Origin: Deltaproteobacteria bacterium | GTDB lineage: Bacteria > Myxococcota_A > Polyangia > Polyangiales > JADJMO01 | Length of the DNA stretch: 64,000 bases | Assembly (NCBI GenBank): GCA_022843175.1 | Contig: JALHOE010000020.1 | Location: 1 to 64,000 of the forward strand | Reading direction: 5' to 3' | In this document: in pieces, positions 48,122 through 56,699 of the stretch | Layout of the letters: each line of letters starts with the position of its first letter | How positions within the stretch are numbered: the first letter of the stretch is position 1 | Position numbers and translations under genes: made by a program | Notes under the pieces: model-generated | Seen by the model: only the letters and a program-made list of their open reading frames with translations | Database searches by the model: none | What the model was told of the DNA's origin: nothing

Positions 48122-48724
48122 ATGGCCGCGCCGCGGGAGCGACCCAAGACCGACGCCGAGCTCCGCGCCGAGCTCGACGCGCTCCCCGAGCACGTGAAGG
48201 GCGAGATCATCGACGGCGAGCTGTTCGTTCAGCCGCGGCCGCGCTTCCGTCACGCGCGGGCATCCGCGTTCCTCGGCCGCCACGTCGGCGGCGCCTTCGA
48301 CTTTGACGAGGATGGACCTGGCGGTTGGTGGACCCTGGTGGAGCCGGGGATCGAATTGCCCCGCGCACCGGAGGTGTCACCCGACGTCGGCGGATGGCGC
48401 CGCGAGCGGATGCCGGTGCCCCCTGCGCATGGAGAGCCGATCACACTTGCACCCGACTGGGTGTGCGAGGTGCTCTCGCCGTCGAATCAACGCTGGGACC
48501 TGCTGAAGAAGTTCCCGTTCTACGCCCGGGAGGGGGTGCCCTGGCTGTGGGTGATCGATCCCCGGCAGCGAACGCTCGAGGTCCGCGAGCTGCGCGACGG
48601 CGCATGGAGCGTACGGTCCACGCACGGCGATGAAGAGAGAGTGCGACTGCCGCCGTTCGAGGCGATTGAGATTCCGCTCGCACGGATGTGGATCCGCGAG
48701 GGTTCGACCGCGCCGGCGGAGTAA
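48122..48724 (+). CDS. Uma2-family (DUF820) restriction-fold protein
   Basis: A 200-residue Uma2 protein. Visible landmarks are VKGEIIDGELFVQPRPRFRHA, the acidic SPDVGGWRRER with the putative metal Asp, DWVCEVLSPSNQRWDLLKK and VPWLWVIDPRQRTLEV. Unlike the Uma2 protein at 24776 it has no coiled-coil tail, and its N-terminal part is more canonical. Uma2 proteins are often multi-copy in myxobacteria and cyanobacteria, with no settled function. Confidence 0.85.
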   Translation: MAAPRERPKTDAELRAELDALPEHVKGEIIDGELFVQPRPRFRHARASAFLGRHVGGAFDFDEDGPGGWWTLVEPGIELPRAPEVSPDVGGWRRERMPVPPAHGEPITLAPDWVCEVLSPSNQRWDLLKKFPFYAREGVPWLWVIDPRQRTLEVRELRDGAWSVRSTHGDEERVRLPPFEAIEIPLARMWIREGSTAPAE

Positions 48725-48830
48725 GCGGTTCGGAAGCTCGTTCCAGTGGCCCGCCCTCGTGCGGAAAACCGCGCTCCCGCTCTGGCACGCAACTGAATCC
48801 AGCGGCCGGTCGAACTATGCTCGGTACCGC

Positions 48831-49748
48831 ATGCGAGCTTCGGTTCTCCTCGTCACCCTGCTGATCGCCACGCCGGCGACAGCCGCCCCCTCCCTCGAGG
48901 AGCGCTACAAGGCCGCCGTGAAGCTGGAAAACGCGGGCAGCCTGGTCGAAGCCCTTGCCGCGTTCGAGGCGATCCCGGTCGAAAAGCGCGACTTCAATGC
49001 CCGGCTGCACATCGCCGGATGCAAGCGAAAGCTCGGGAGGATGTTGGAGGCGGCGCGCGACTACGAGGCCATTCGCGACGACCCGAAGGCGGACATCGCG
49101 ACGAAGGAGACCGCCGACAGCGATCTCGACGTCGTTCGCGCTGCGACGCCGAAGCTGAAGGTGACGCTCGCGAAGGGAACCAGCGACATTGCGATCTCGA
49201 TCGACGGCGCAGATGCGCTAGCGCCGTTCGAGCGCCTGGTCGATCCGGGATCGCACGCAGTGCTCGCCAAACGCGCGGGCGTGGTGGTCTTCGAACGAAA
49301 GGTCATGCTCGCGGAATCGACCACGGTCGATGTCGTCATCGACGCGCCTTCCGCCATTGTTGGCCCTTCCGCGCCGCCACCCACCGGCGCGCCGCCGAAG
49401 GCCGTCGATGCCGGTACTTCCGACTGGCGACGCCCGACCGGTTTCATCGTCGGTGGCGTGGGCCTCGCGGCGCTCGGTCTCGGCATCTGGTCGGCGCTGC
49501 GAGTCGGAACGCTCGAGAGCGAGCGCGACGACCTCGCCGCGAAGGGCGACTCCGCCGCATACGATCGCGCGTCGGAAGCACGCGGCGCACAGACGATCGG
49601 CCGGGTCGCGTTGGCAACCGGTGTCCTGGCGTTGGGCGTGGGCACGTTCCTCGTGCTCTCGAGCAAGAGCGAACGCGTCGTTGCGAACTCGGTACGGATT
49701 GCGCCCACTGCGGGCGTGTGGGGTCTGCGGTTGGAGGCGTCATGGTGA
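48831..49748 (+). CDS. exported TPR-containing protein
   Basis: A 305-residue protein. The signal peptide MRASVLLVTLLIATPATA precedes two or three TPR-like helix pairs (about 20-105, YKAAVKLENAGSLVEALAAFEAIP). A beta-rich region like a PEGA domain follows (about 115-185), then a Pro/Ala linker. Two hydrophobic helices (about 206-226 and 260-282) flank a charged loop. Such TPR/PEGA proteins are typical of Polyangiales and often lie next to surface or kinase genes. It overlaps the RCC1 gene start by 7 bp, so the two are coupled. Codons here use more A/T at third positions than the housekeeping genes. Confidence 0.75.
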   Translation: MRASVLLVTLLIATPATAAPSLEERYKAAVKLENAGSLVEALAAFEAIPVEKRDFNARLHIAGCKRKLGRMLEAARDYEAIRDDPKADIATKETADSDLDVVRAATPKLKVTLAKGTSDIAISIDGADALAPFERLVDPGSHAVLAKRAGVVVFERKVMLAESTTVDVVIDAPSAIVGPSAPPPTGAPPKAVDAGTSDWRRPTGFIVGGVGLAALGLGIWSALRVGTLESERDDLAAKGDSAAYDRASEARGAQTIGRVALATGVLALGVGTFLVLSSKSERVVANSVRIAPTAGVWGLRLEASW

Positions 49749-51352
49749 GGCGAGCTCTACTGGTAATCGGTGTCTCCCTACTCGGTGGCTGCGGCCTGTT
49801 CGAGGGCGTCGAGGATCCGGTGCTCGTCACCGACAGCGCGACACCGGATTCAGAGTCCGACTCGAGCGCCGAAGTCGAGATCGACACCAACCCACGGGCG
49901 GAGACGGGCGAGGGGGACACGGGCGCCTCCGAGGACAGCGGCGTCGATACGACGATCGTCGACAGCACACCAGACACGACGACCGTTGAGACGACGCCCG
50001 ACGCGGGGTCCGAGATGGACGTTGCGTCCGACGTCGCCGTCGACACTGCGCCGGTTCCTTGCTCCGAGGGCGTGGTCTCGTGCAGCGGCGCGAAGCTCGA
50101 GAAGTGCGTTGGCGGAACAAAGACGTTGGTGGACACGTGCGTGACACCGGAGCTGTGTGCGGCAAGTGGTGCGGGGCCATGCAAGATGCCGGCGTGTGCG
50201 GTGGCCGAGAGGCGCTGCAGCGGAAAGAACCTCGAGACCTGCAACGCGGGACGGACCGATTTCGAGGTGAGCGCTGCTTGCGGACTCACCTGTTCGGCGG
50301 GGACGTGTCTGACGCTGAAACAAATCGAAGGCGGCGAAGAGCACAGCTGCGCGCTCATGAGCAACGGAACCGTTCGCTGCTGGGGAGCCGGAGGCGTGCT
50401 GGGGATTGGGACGTCCGACGCCAAGCTCACGCCAACGGAGATCCCCGGCCTCAAGGACGTCGCGCAGTTGGCCGTGGGCCAGGATCACGCGTGTGCGAGA
50501 TTGGGTGATGGAAAGGTCAGGTGCTGGGGCACCAACCTCTGGGGTCAAATCGGCGACGGCGTGATCGGTGGCGGACGGCTGTCCCCCGTCGAGGCGACTG
50601 GTGTCGTCGATGCCATCGAAGTGGCGGCGGGGGTTGCGTTGACGTGTGTTCGCAGGATTGACGGAACTGTCTCATGCTGGGGACAGCAGATGACCAAGAC
50701 GATGCCGTCCTCCGAGTCAGCACTACATGCATCGCCGAAGGCGATTGGTATTACCGGAGTCTCGCAGCTCGCCGTTGGCGGGTACCACGCGTGCGGTCTG
50801 AAGACAGACGGCACTGTGTACTGTTGGTGGGGTGCGAATTCGCTGGGCGAACACGGCGACGGCACCACCGACCCGACCATGACATTCACGAAGGCCTCCA
50901 TCGCGGGCGTGAAACAGATCGCTGCCGGTGTTCGCTTCACCTGCGCGCTGATGTCTGCAGACAACACGGTAAGGTGTTGGGGCGGCTTGTTCGACGCGCC
51001 CAACAGCTACGGATCGACTCCCGCTACCGTCGTCGGATTGACGGGCGTTGCATCGATCAGCGCCAAGGGCTTCAACGTGTGCGCCAAGCTGATCGCGGGC
51101 GGCAGCAAGTGCTGGGGGCAGAACTACAACGGCGAGGTCGGCGACGGTACGAGCGTTACGCGCCTACTACCCGTTGCGCCCACCGTCCTCTCGTCCGCGC
51201 TCGCGGGCGGCGCGCTCTCGCACGGCGGGTATCACACCTTCGTGTTCGAGCCGACGTCGGCGTACGCCGTTGGCTTCAACGACGATGGTCAGCTGGGCAT
51301 CGGCAAGAAGGGCGGCGACTCGTTCGCTACGGCCGAGAAGGTCCTCTGGTAG
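49742..51352 (+). CDS. RCC1-repeat lipoprotein
   Basis: A 536-residue lipoprotein. The signal ends in LLGGC (lipidated Cys near residue 17). An Asp/Thr/Ser/Glu-rich stalk (about 22-110) leads to a Cys-rich module (about 112-190). The rest holds about seven RCC1 repeats, each with G-x-x-H-x-C-A/G-L and V-R/Y-C-W-G (for example EHSCALMSNGTVRCWG), forming a seven-bladed propeller with a Cys pair per blade. The start overlaps the TPR gene by 7 bp. The 3' end overlaps pdxA by 26 bp tail to tail. Surface binding is inferred. Confidence 0.85.
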   Translation: MVRRALLVIGVSLLGGCGLFEGVEDPVLVTDSATPDSESDSSAEVEIDTNPRAETGEGDTGASEDSGVDTTIVDSTPDTTTVETTPDAGSEMDVASDVAVDTAPVPCSEGVVSCSGAKLEKCVGGTKTLVDTCVTPELCAASGAGPCKMPACAVAERRCSGKNLETCNAGRTDFEVSAACGLTCSAGTCLTLKQIEGGEEHSCALMSNGTVRCWGAGGVLGIGTSDAKLTPTEIPGLKDVAQLAVGQDHACARLGDGKVRCWGTNLWGQIGDGVIGGGRLSPVEATGVVDAIEVAAGVALTCVRRIDGTVSCWGQQMTKTMPSSESALHASPKAIGITGVSQLAVGGYHACGLKTDGTVYCWWGANSLGEHGDGTTDPTMTFTKASIAGVKQIAAGVRFTCALMSADNTVRCWGGLFDAPNSYGSTPATVVGLTGVASISAKGFNVCAKLIAGGSKCWGQNYNGEVGDGTSVTRLLPVAPTVLSSALAGGALSHGGYHTFVFEPTSAYAVGFNDDGQLGIGKKGGDSFATAEKVLW

Positions 51353-52361
51353 TCGCGAGTCGTGCTGCGAGGCTCAGCGCTGAGCGCATTCCCGCAGCGT
51401 CCGCGCGCCCCGTCCCCGCGAGGTCGTACGCCGTACCGTGATCGACGCTCGTGCGGATGATCGGCAACCCGAGCGTGATGTTCACCGCGTCGCCGAACGC
51501 GACGAGCTTCGACGGGATCGTCGCCTGGTCGTGGTACATCGCGACGCACGCGCCGTATGCCTTCTCGTGAACCGTGCGCCGGATCGCCGACTCCGCGGGC
51601 AACGGGCCGACGATCGCGCGTGACGTGCGCGCGCGCGCCTGCTCGATGCCGGGCATCAGGATGCGCGACTCCTCGTCGCCGAGCAGGCCCGACTCGCCCG
51701 CGTGCGGGTTGAGCGAGAGGACCGCCACCGCGAGCGCGGGATCGACCCCGAGCTCGTCGAGCAAGCGGGCCGTCCAATAGGCGGCGCGCGCGACATCCTC
51801 GGCGCGGAGCACGCTCGCGACCCTCGCGAGCGGCAGGTGGGTGGTCGCGAGCGAGATGGTGAGCTGCTCGGCGTAGAAGCACATCACGGTGTCGACGCCG
51901 CCGAGGCGTGCGCCGAGGTGCTCGGTGTGACCGAGGAAGCCCTTCGAGCCGGGGGCGCCCGACGATGCGATCGCAGACTTCGACGCCGGTCCGGTGACCA
52001 GCGCGTCGCACGCGCCGCGCGCGACGAGATCGCAGGCGGCGTCGATCCACGCGAGCTGCGCCGCGCCGCCCTCGGCAGTGGGGACTCCGGGGCGCATCGC
52101 GGCGTCGCTCAGAGCAGGGCCGACCTGGAGCACCGCGACCTCCCCGGGCGCTACCCCACGGGCCTCGGCCGCCGAGCTGACCGGCCGCAGGTGGAGCCCC
52201 GGGGATCCCCGGGACTTCAGTAACCGGATATCGCCGACGAGCAGCAGCTCTGCCGTGCGTTCGGTCGCCGCCGCAAGCGCGATTTCGGGCCCGATTCCCG
52301 CGGGACATCCGATCGAAACGGCGAGGAGGGGTCGCACGACTCCCGTTAGGTTAGCAGTCAC
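51327..52361 (-). CDS. pdxA: 4-hydroxythreonine-4-phosphate dehydrogenase
   Basis: A 344-residue enzyme of the DXP-dependent pyridoxal phosphate pathway. SIGCPAGIGPEIAL is the nucleotide-binding start. The metal-binding His residues are seen in GHTEHLG, MYHDQATIPSKL and RTSVDHGTAYDLAGTGRAD, so it should be active. A few residues before the first strand are Thr/Asn-rich; a GTG at VVRPLL is an alternative start. The last 26 bp overlap the RCC1 gene on the opposite strand. No other vitamin B6 gene is nearby. Confidence 0.95.
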   Translation of the reverse strand: MTANLTGVVRPLLAVSIGCPAGIGPEIALAAATERTAELLLVGDIRLLKSRGSPGLHLRPVSSAAEARGVAPGEVAVLQVGPALSDAAMRPGVPTAEGGAAQLAWIDAACDLVARGACDALVTGPASKSAIASSGAPGSKGFLGHTEHLGARLGGVDTVMCFYAEQLTISLATTHLPLARVASVLRAEDVARAAYWTARLLDELGVDPALAVAVLSLNPHAGESGLLGDEESRILMPGIEQARARTSRAIVGPLPAESAIRRTVHEKAYGACVAMYHDQATIPSKLVAFGDAVNITLGLPIIRTSVDHGTAYDLAGTGRADAAGMRSALSLAARLATTRGPSRP

Positions 52362-52478
52362 GACCCGTGTGCGTCCTTGTGGTAGCTCACGCCGCCACTT
52401 AGGAAATCTTGATTCGGGTCGTAATCACGTTGGGACACGGTATAGCTCAGGGACGCCCCCCAACCCGGCGTAAGAGGG

Positions 52479-53855
52479 ATGATGCGCGCACACGTTCGCT
52501 TTGCTTCTGTGTTCGTTCTCGGTGCTGCCATTTCGGTCGGCTGCGGCGGCGGTAGCGGCGGCACGGGCGAGGAGGTCGAGACCGGCCTCGTCGAGGACAC
52601 CTCCACCGATACCAGCGGCGGCGAGGTTGAGATCGACAGCGGCGCGGAGGACAGCTTCAACCCGATGCTCGACACCGGGAGCGAGGCCGCGCCCGACACG
52701 TCGGTCCCTGACACGGCCCCCGAGGCAACGCCGGACGTCGATGTGGACAGCGGCACGCCCGACACCGGCACGCCCGACACCGGCACGCCCGACACCGGCA
52801 CGCCCGATACGGGGCCGCCCGACACCGGCCCGGTCGACACCGGCCCGGCCTGCGTGGTCGGCGCGCCGTGCGACGACGGCGACAAGTGCTTCACCGGCAA
52901 GACGCTCAACGCGGCGTGCGCCTGCGGCGGCGGCACCGCCGTCGTGTGCAACGACTCGAACACCTGCACCACCGACACCTGCGAGACGGCCACCGGCTGC
53001 AAGTACACCAACGTCGGCGACGGCACCTCGTGCGGCGCGGGCAAGAAGTGCAGCGCGGGTGTCTGTGCGGACCTCTGCACGGTCGGCGCCGCGTGCGACG
53101 ACGCGAACACCTGCACCACCGGCGAGACATTCGACGCAACCTGCGCGTGCACGGGCGGCACCGCCAACACGTGCGACGACTCCAACGTCTGCACCACCGA
53201 TTCGTGCAATCCGACGACAGGATGCTCGAATGCGCCGGTCGCGGAGGGCACGATGTGCGCGGCGGGCAAGGTGTGCAAGTCCGGAGGCTGCGTCGATCCG
53301 ACGGCAAGCCTTCCCACGCTGAACATCGTCAGCCCCACCGAGGGACAGAAGATCCAGTTCATCACGGGTACGAGCTGTCAGAGCATCAGCACCAGCATCG
53401 CGTACACGGCGCCGAATGGGTTCGGTCAGATGCGTTGGCGCTTCGTGGTTCCCTCGTCGACGAACGTCGGTGGGTTGAAGACCTGCAGCGGTCTTCCGGC
53501 CTACGGCTACTTCATGGACGCTCCGATGTACGACGGCTCGTTGGGCGGCACGTTCACCGAGGCCGTCTCGACCGCCGGCATCTACAGCGGGCCGTCGGGC
53601 ACCGGGCGCTGGTGGTGGTGCACGACTCCGGGCACCGGCGGCATGTCGAAGGTGAGCCTCAACCCGACGACGAGCGTCGCACCAGGCGCTCCCGGCGACG
53701 CATTCTCCACGCTCTCGAACTACTGTTACTGGAAGGGAATCCCCGGCGCGGCTGCGCCGGCGACCGGCCAGTGGACGCTGGAGGTCGAGTTGCGTGACAA
53801 GAGCGGCAACATCGTGACCGCTTCTCGTAAATTCTGGCTGCATAGCGCGCCCTGA
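52479..53855 (+). CDS. stalked Cys-rich lipoprotein with tandem repeats
   Basis: A 458-residue exported protein. The signal ends in ISVGC, followed by Gly/Ser, giving a likely lipoprotein (ATG at 52479 or 52482). An acidic stalk (about 27-124) includes GTPDT pentapeptide repeats. Two Cys-rich modules follow (about 125-275) with the pattern CDD-x-N-x-CTT/CDDSNVCTTDSC, like myxobacterial EGF/TIL-type modules. The C-terminal 170 residues are a probable beta-sandwich (NIVSPTEGQKIQF). It is 15 bp upstream of the MYXO-CTERM-type gene and likely co-transcribed. Ligand unknown. Confidence 0.75.
   Translation: MMRAHVRFASVFVLGAAISVGCGGGSGGTGEEVETGLVEDTSTDTSGGEVEIDSGAEDSFNPMLDTGSEAAPDTSVPDTAPEATPDVDVDSGTPDTGTPDTGTPDTGTPDTGPPDTGPVDTGPACVVGAPCDDGDKCFTGKTLNAACACGGGTAVVCNDSNTCTTDTCETATGCKYTNVGDGTSCGAGKKCSAGVCADLCTVGAACDDANTCTTGETFDATCACTGGTANTCDDSNVCTTDSCNPTTGCSNAPVAEGTMCAAGKVCKSGGCVDPTASLPTLNIVSPTEGQKIQFITGTSCQSISTSIAYTAPNGFGQMRWRFVVPSSTNVGGLKTCSGLPAYGYFMDAPMYDGSLGGTFTEAVSTAGIYSGPSGTGRWWWCTTPGTGGMSKVSLNPTTSVAPGAPGDAFSTLSNYCYWKGIPGAAAPATGQWTLEVELRDKSGNIVTASRKFWLHSAP
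52752..52850 (+). repeat. 15-bp tandem coding repeats (GTPDT)
   Basis: Three identical copies of GGCACGCCCGACACC start at 52752, 52767 and 52782; degenerate copies continue to about 52850. All are in frame and encode a Thr/Pro/Asp stalk. Slippage would change stalk length without a frameshift. Confidence 0.8.
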
Positions 53856-53870
53856 GGGAGGTTCCGAGTC

Positions 53871-55010
53871 ATGCGATCCGTTCGGCAATTTCTTGGAACG
53901 CTCGGCGTCGCGGCCGCGACCCTGTTCGCGACGGCTGCGTACGCGCCCCGTGCAGCCGCCGCGCCCGGCACCTGCAAGTGCAACTCCGGCTGTCACGCCA
54001 ACCCCGGTCAGTGCGTGAAGGGGGCCGCCTGTAACGTCGGCTACGCGCCGTCGTGCGGGTATCGCGATCCCGACGGTGGTGCTTCCGAATGCCCGAAGGT
54101 CGGCTACATCTCCTGCAACGGCGAGTGCAGCTGCCAGCCCATCCCCGGCTTCTGCGAGACGATCGGCGGCGCGGAGTTCTGCGACGCCGGGCCCGAGCCG
54201 ACGCCGGACACCTCCGTGCCCGACACCTTCGTGCCCGACACCTTCGTGCCCGACACCTTCGTGCCCGACACCTTCGTGCCCGACACCTTCGTGCTCGACA
54301 CGACGGTCGTCGACACGTTCGTTCCCGACACGTTCGTCCCGCCGGACACCTTCGTCCCTCCGGACACCTTCGTTCCGCCGGACACCTTCGTTCCGCCGGA
54401 CACCTTCGTTCCGCCGGACACCTTCGTTCCGCCGGACACCGCGCCCCCCGTCGACTCCTGCGTTCCGCTCGAGTGCCCGCCGGGCACCAAGGCGATCGCA
54501 GTCCCCGGCGAGTGCGATCCCTTCTGTTCCCAGCCGTGCGGCTCGGGTGAGTTCAAGTGCTCGGGCCTCGTCGGCACCGAGTGCAAAGAGGGCTTCTGCG
54601 TCCCGAAGTGCCTCACCACGGGCTGCGCCGACTGTAAGAAGTGCAGCCTCGGCGACGGCCTCTGCTTCGACGACCCCGCGTCCTGCGCGGACGGCGGCAC
54701 GCTCCCCGACGGCGCTCCGATCGGTGACGGCGCCACGCTCCCCGATGGCGCTCCGATCGGCGACGGCGGGGTCGATCCCGACGGGACCACTGGCGACGGT
54801 GGCACCAACCCCGACGGTACGGTCGATCCGGACGCGAGCTCCGGCTCCGACACCGGTGACATCTTCGGCCAGCCCGAGGTCACGCCGGAGACCGCCACCC
54901 AGGGCGGCTGCGGGTGCGCGGTTCCCGGCAACAACACCGACACCACGCTGATGGCGGTCGCGGGCGCGGCTGCGCTGGCGCTGGTGGTCGCTCGACGCCG
55001 CCGCAAGTAA
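53871..55010 (+). CDS. stalked surface protein with MYXO-CTERM-type anchor
   Basis: A 379-residue exported protein. The signal peptide (about 1-31) ends AAAAPG. A Cys-rich head (about 35-105) is followed by a repeat stalk (about 116-191) of VPDTF and VPPDTF units, a second Cys-rich part (about 194-268), then a Gly/Asp stretch with TLPDGAPIGDG repeats. The C-terminus has GGCGC, a helix (LMAVAGAAALALVV) and RRRRK, the myxobacterial sorting/anchor signal. A long rigid stalk holding binding heads off the cell is the obvious model. Confidence 0.85.
   Translation: MRSVRQFLGTLGVAAATLFATAAYAPRAAAAPGTCKCNSGCHANPGQCVKGAACNVGYAPSCGYRDPDGGASECPKVGYISCNGECSCQPIPGFCETIGGAEFCDAGPEPTPDTSVPDTFVPDTFVPDTFVPDTFVPDTFVLDTTVVDTFVPDTFVPPDTFVPPDTFVPPDTFVPPDTFVPPDTFVPPDTAPPVDSCVPLECPPGTKAIAVPGECDPFCSQPCGSGEFKCSGLVGTECKEGFCVPKCLTTGCADCKKCSLGDGLCFDDPASCADGGTLPDGAPIGDGATLPDGAPIGDGGVDPDGTTGDGGTNPDGTVDPDASSGSDTGDIFGQPEVTPETATQGGCGCAVPGNNTDTTLMAVAGAAALALVVARRRRK
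54216..54443 (+). repeat. 15-bp and 18-bp tandem coding repeats (VPDTF / VPPDTF)
   Basis: Five identical GTGCCCGACACCTTC units run from 54216 to 54290, then three diverged units to 54335. Six 18-bp units of the type GTTCCGCCGGACACCTTC follow to 54443, three of them identical. All stay in frame, so copy-number change would only alter stalk length. Confidence 0.85.
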
Positions 55011-55047
55011 CGCAAGTTACGGCTGCGAAACTGGCGACCCGCGCGCG

Positions 55048-55320
55048 ATGAACTCGCGGGCGGGTCGTCGAACTTTTGTGCGCGCTGATCTGATCCTCAC
55101 CGTTGCGCTCGCGGCCGTGGCCGCGTCGTGGTTCACGCTGCACGTCGCGTTGAGCGTGGGGCTCTTGCGGCGTCCTCCGCGCTGGCGGGGGCTGGTCGGG
55201 TTCGTCGTCGCGCCGCTCGCGCCCGTCTTCGGGTTCACTGCCCGCCTGCGCGTGCGCAGCGCGCTGTGGATCGTGCTCGCCGTCGCGTACGCGGTGCTGC
55301 GCTTCCGCGCTTACGCCTGA
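55048..55320 (+). CDS. small hydrophobic membrane protein
   Basis: A 90-residue ORF with two to three membrane helices (about 14-34, 48-62 and 70-85) separated by Arg-rich loops, in keeping with the positive-inside rule. It has no family match I recognise. It starts 37 bp after the stalked surface gene, and its stop overlaps the convergent nucleotidyltransferase gene by 10 bp. CGACCCGC...GCGGGTCG around its start could form a hairpin, which may instead be a terminator for the upstream gene. Confidence 0.55.
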   Translation: MNSRAGRRTFVRADLILTVALAAVAASWFTLHVALSVGLLRRPPRWRGLVGFVVAPLAPVFGFTARLRVRSALWIVLAVAYAVLRFRAYA

Positions 55321-56687
55321 CGCGCCTTGGTCTCGGGGAGGGTCGGCAGGAGCTCGGCCGCGCGCGCGAGCAGCAGCGCCGGGTCGTTGCGCGACGGATC
55401 CTCGAGCACGTCCTCGAGCAGGCGCTCGAGCAGCATGCCCATCTTCGGGCTCGGCTTCATGCCGAGCTGCTGCATCAGCTCGCGGCCGCCGATGGCGAGG
55501 TCGCGCGTCGTGAGCGCCTCGCCGCGGGCGAGGATGTCGGCCACGCGCGACTTGAGCTCCACGAGCGGTGCGAGGTCGGCCGCGGCGTCGCGGTCCTTGC
55601 CGCGGATGTCGGCCTCGTTGAGCGCGTAGAGATCCTCGAGCCGCTCCTTGCCGATTCGACGGATCCATCGCCGCACCGCCGCGTCGGTCCAGGTTCCGTC
55701 GTAGCAGACGAGGTGGTGACGAACGAGGTGGGTGACGCGCTCGCGCTCGTCGTTGGAGAAGCGCAGGCGCGCGAGGATCGGCTCGACCATCTCGGCACCG
55801 AGCCGCTCGTGCTCGTAGAAGGTGTAGTCCTGCGTCTTCTCGCTGAAGGCGCGGGTCTTCGGCTTGCCGATGTCGTGCAGCAGCGCAGAGAGGCGCAGCA
55901 CCGAGTCGCCCGCCGCGGCGTCGACGCAGGCCATCGCGTGGCCCCACACGTCGTAGCGGTGCCACTTGTTTTGATCGCACCCGACCTGGGGCAGGAGCTC
56001 CGGCGCGCTCACCTCCAACAGCCCATGCTCGCGCATGACCTCGAACGCTCGCGACGGCGCGCGCGCCTTGAGCGCCTTGAGCCACTCGTCGCGCACGCGC
56101 TCCGCCGAGACCTTGCGGAAGGTGTCGAGGGTGGGGCGGATCGCCGCCGCCGTGGCCGGATCGAGGTCGAAGTCGAGCGCGGCGACGAACCGCGCGGCCC
56201 GGAGCGCGCGCAGGCCGTCCTCGGAGAACCGGTCGAACGCAGAGCCGACCGCGCGGAGCACCCGACGCTCGAGGTCCTTCTGGCCGTCGAACGGATCGAT
56301 GATGTGCGCGTCGAGCGGCTCGAGCGCGATCGCATTAACGGTGAAATCGCGTCGCGCCAGGTCGGCGGTGATGTCGTCGACGAACACCACGCTGTCGGGG
56401 CGGCGACCGTCGCTGTACGTGGTCTCGCCGCGGAGCGTTGTCACCTCGTAGCTCTCGCCCTCGTGGTGCACCGTGACCGTGCCGTGCTGGATGCCGGTGG
56501 GGATCACGCGACGGAACGCGCGCTGTACCTCTTCGGGGCGCGCGCTGGTGGCGATGTCCCAGTCGGACACCTTCGCCGAGCGCAGCAGATCGCGTACGCA
56601 GCCGCCGACGATCCACGCGCGATGGCCCTTCTCGCGCAGCCGCGCGCAGACGGCGAGCACCCCCCGGGGGATCGCGTAGGCGGTCAT
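55311..56687 (-). CDS. CCA-adding / poly(A) polymerase family nucleotidyltransferase
   Basis: A 458-residue class II nucleotidyltransferase. The head has AWIVGGCVRDLLR and the metal-binding SDWDIATSA (D-x-D). Next come RRDFTVNAIA and the signature around DRFSEDGLRALRAARF. An HD domain (LLHDIGKPKTR) lies in the C-terminal half. CCA-adding enzymes with an HD domain repair tRNA 3' ends; close relatives are poly(A) polymerases. Motifs visible by eye do not separate the two. If no other copy exists in the genome, the CCA role is more likely. Confidence 0.9.
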   Translation of the reverse strand: MTAYAIPRGVLAVCARLREKGHRAWIVGGCVRDLLRSAKVSDWDIATSARPEEVQRAFRRVIPTGIQHGTVTVHHEGESYEVTTLRGETTYSDGRRPDSVVFVDDITADLARRDFTVNAIALEPLDAHIIDPFDGQKDLERRVLRAVGSAFDRFSEDGLRALRAARFVAALDFDLDPATAAAIRPTLDTFRKVSAERVRDEWLKALKARAPSRAFEVMREHGLLEVSAPELLPQVGCDQNKWHRYDVWGHAMACVDAAAGDSVLRLSALLHDIGKPKTRAFSEKTQDYTFYEHERLGAEMVEPILARLRFSNDERERVTHLVRHHLVCYDGTWTDAAVRRWIRRIGKERLEDLYALNEADIRGKDRDAAADLAPLVELKSRVADILARGEALTTRDLAIGGRELMQQLGMKPSPKMGMLLERLLEDVLEDPSRNDPALLLARAAELLPTLPETKARQA

Positions 56688-56699
56688 TCGTGCACCTGC

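Noticed and set aside
48784-48810. Possible sigma-54 promoter beginning TGGCAC
   Set aside because: The -12 GC at the required 10-bp spacing is absent.
54216-54443. CRISPR-like regular repeats
   Set aside because: The units have no spacers, are directly adjacent, stay in frame and encode a protein stalk.
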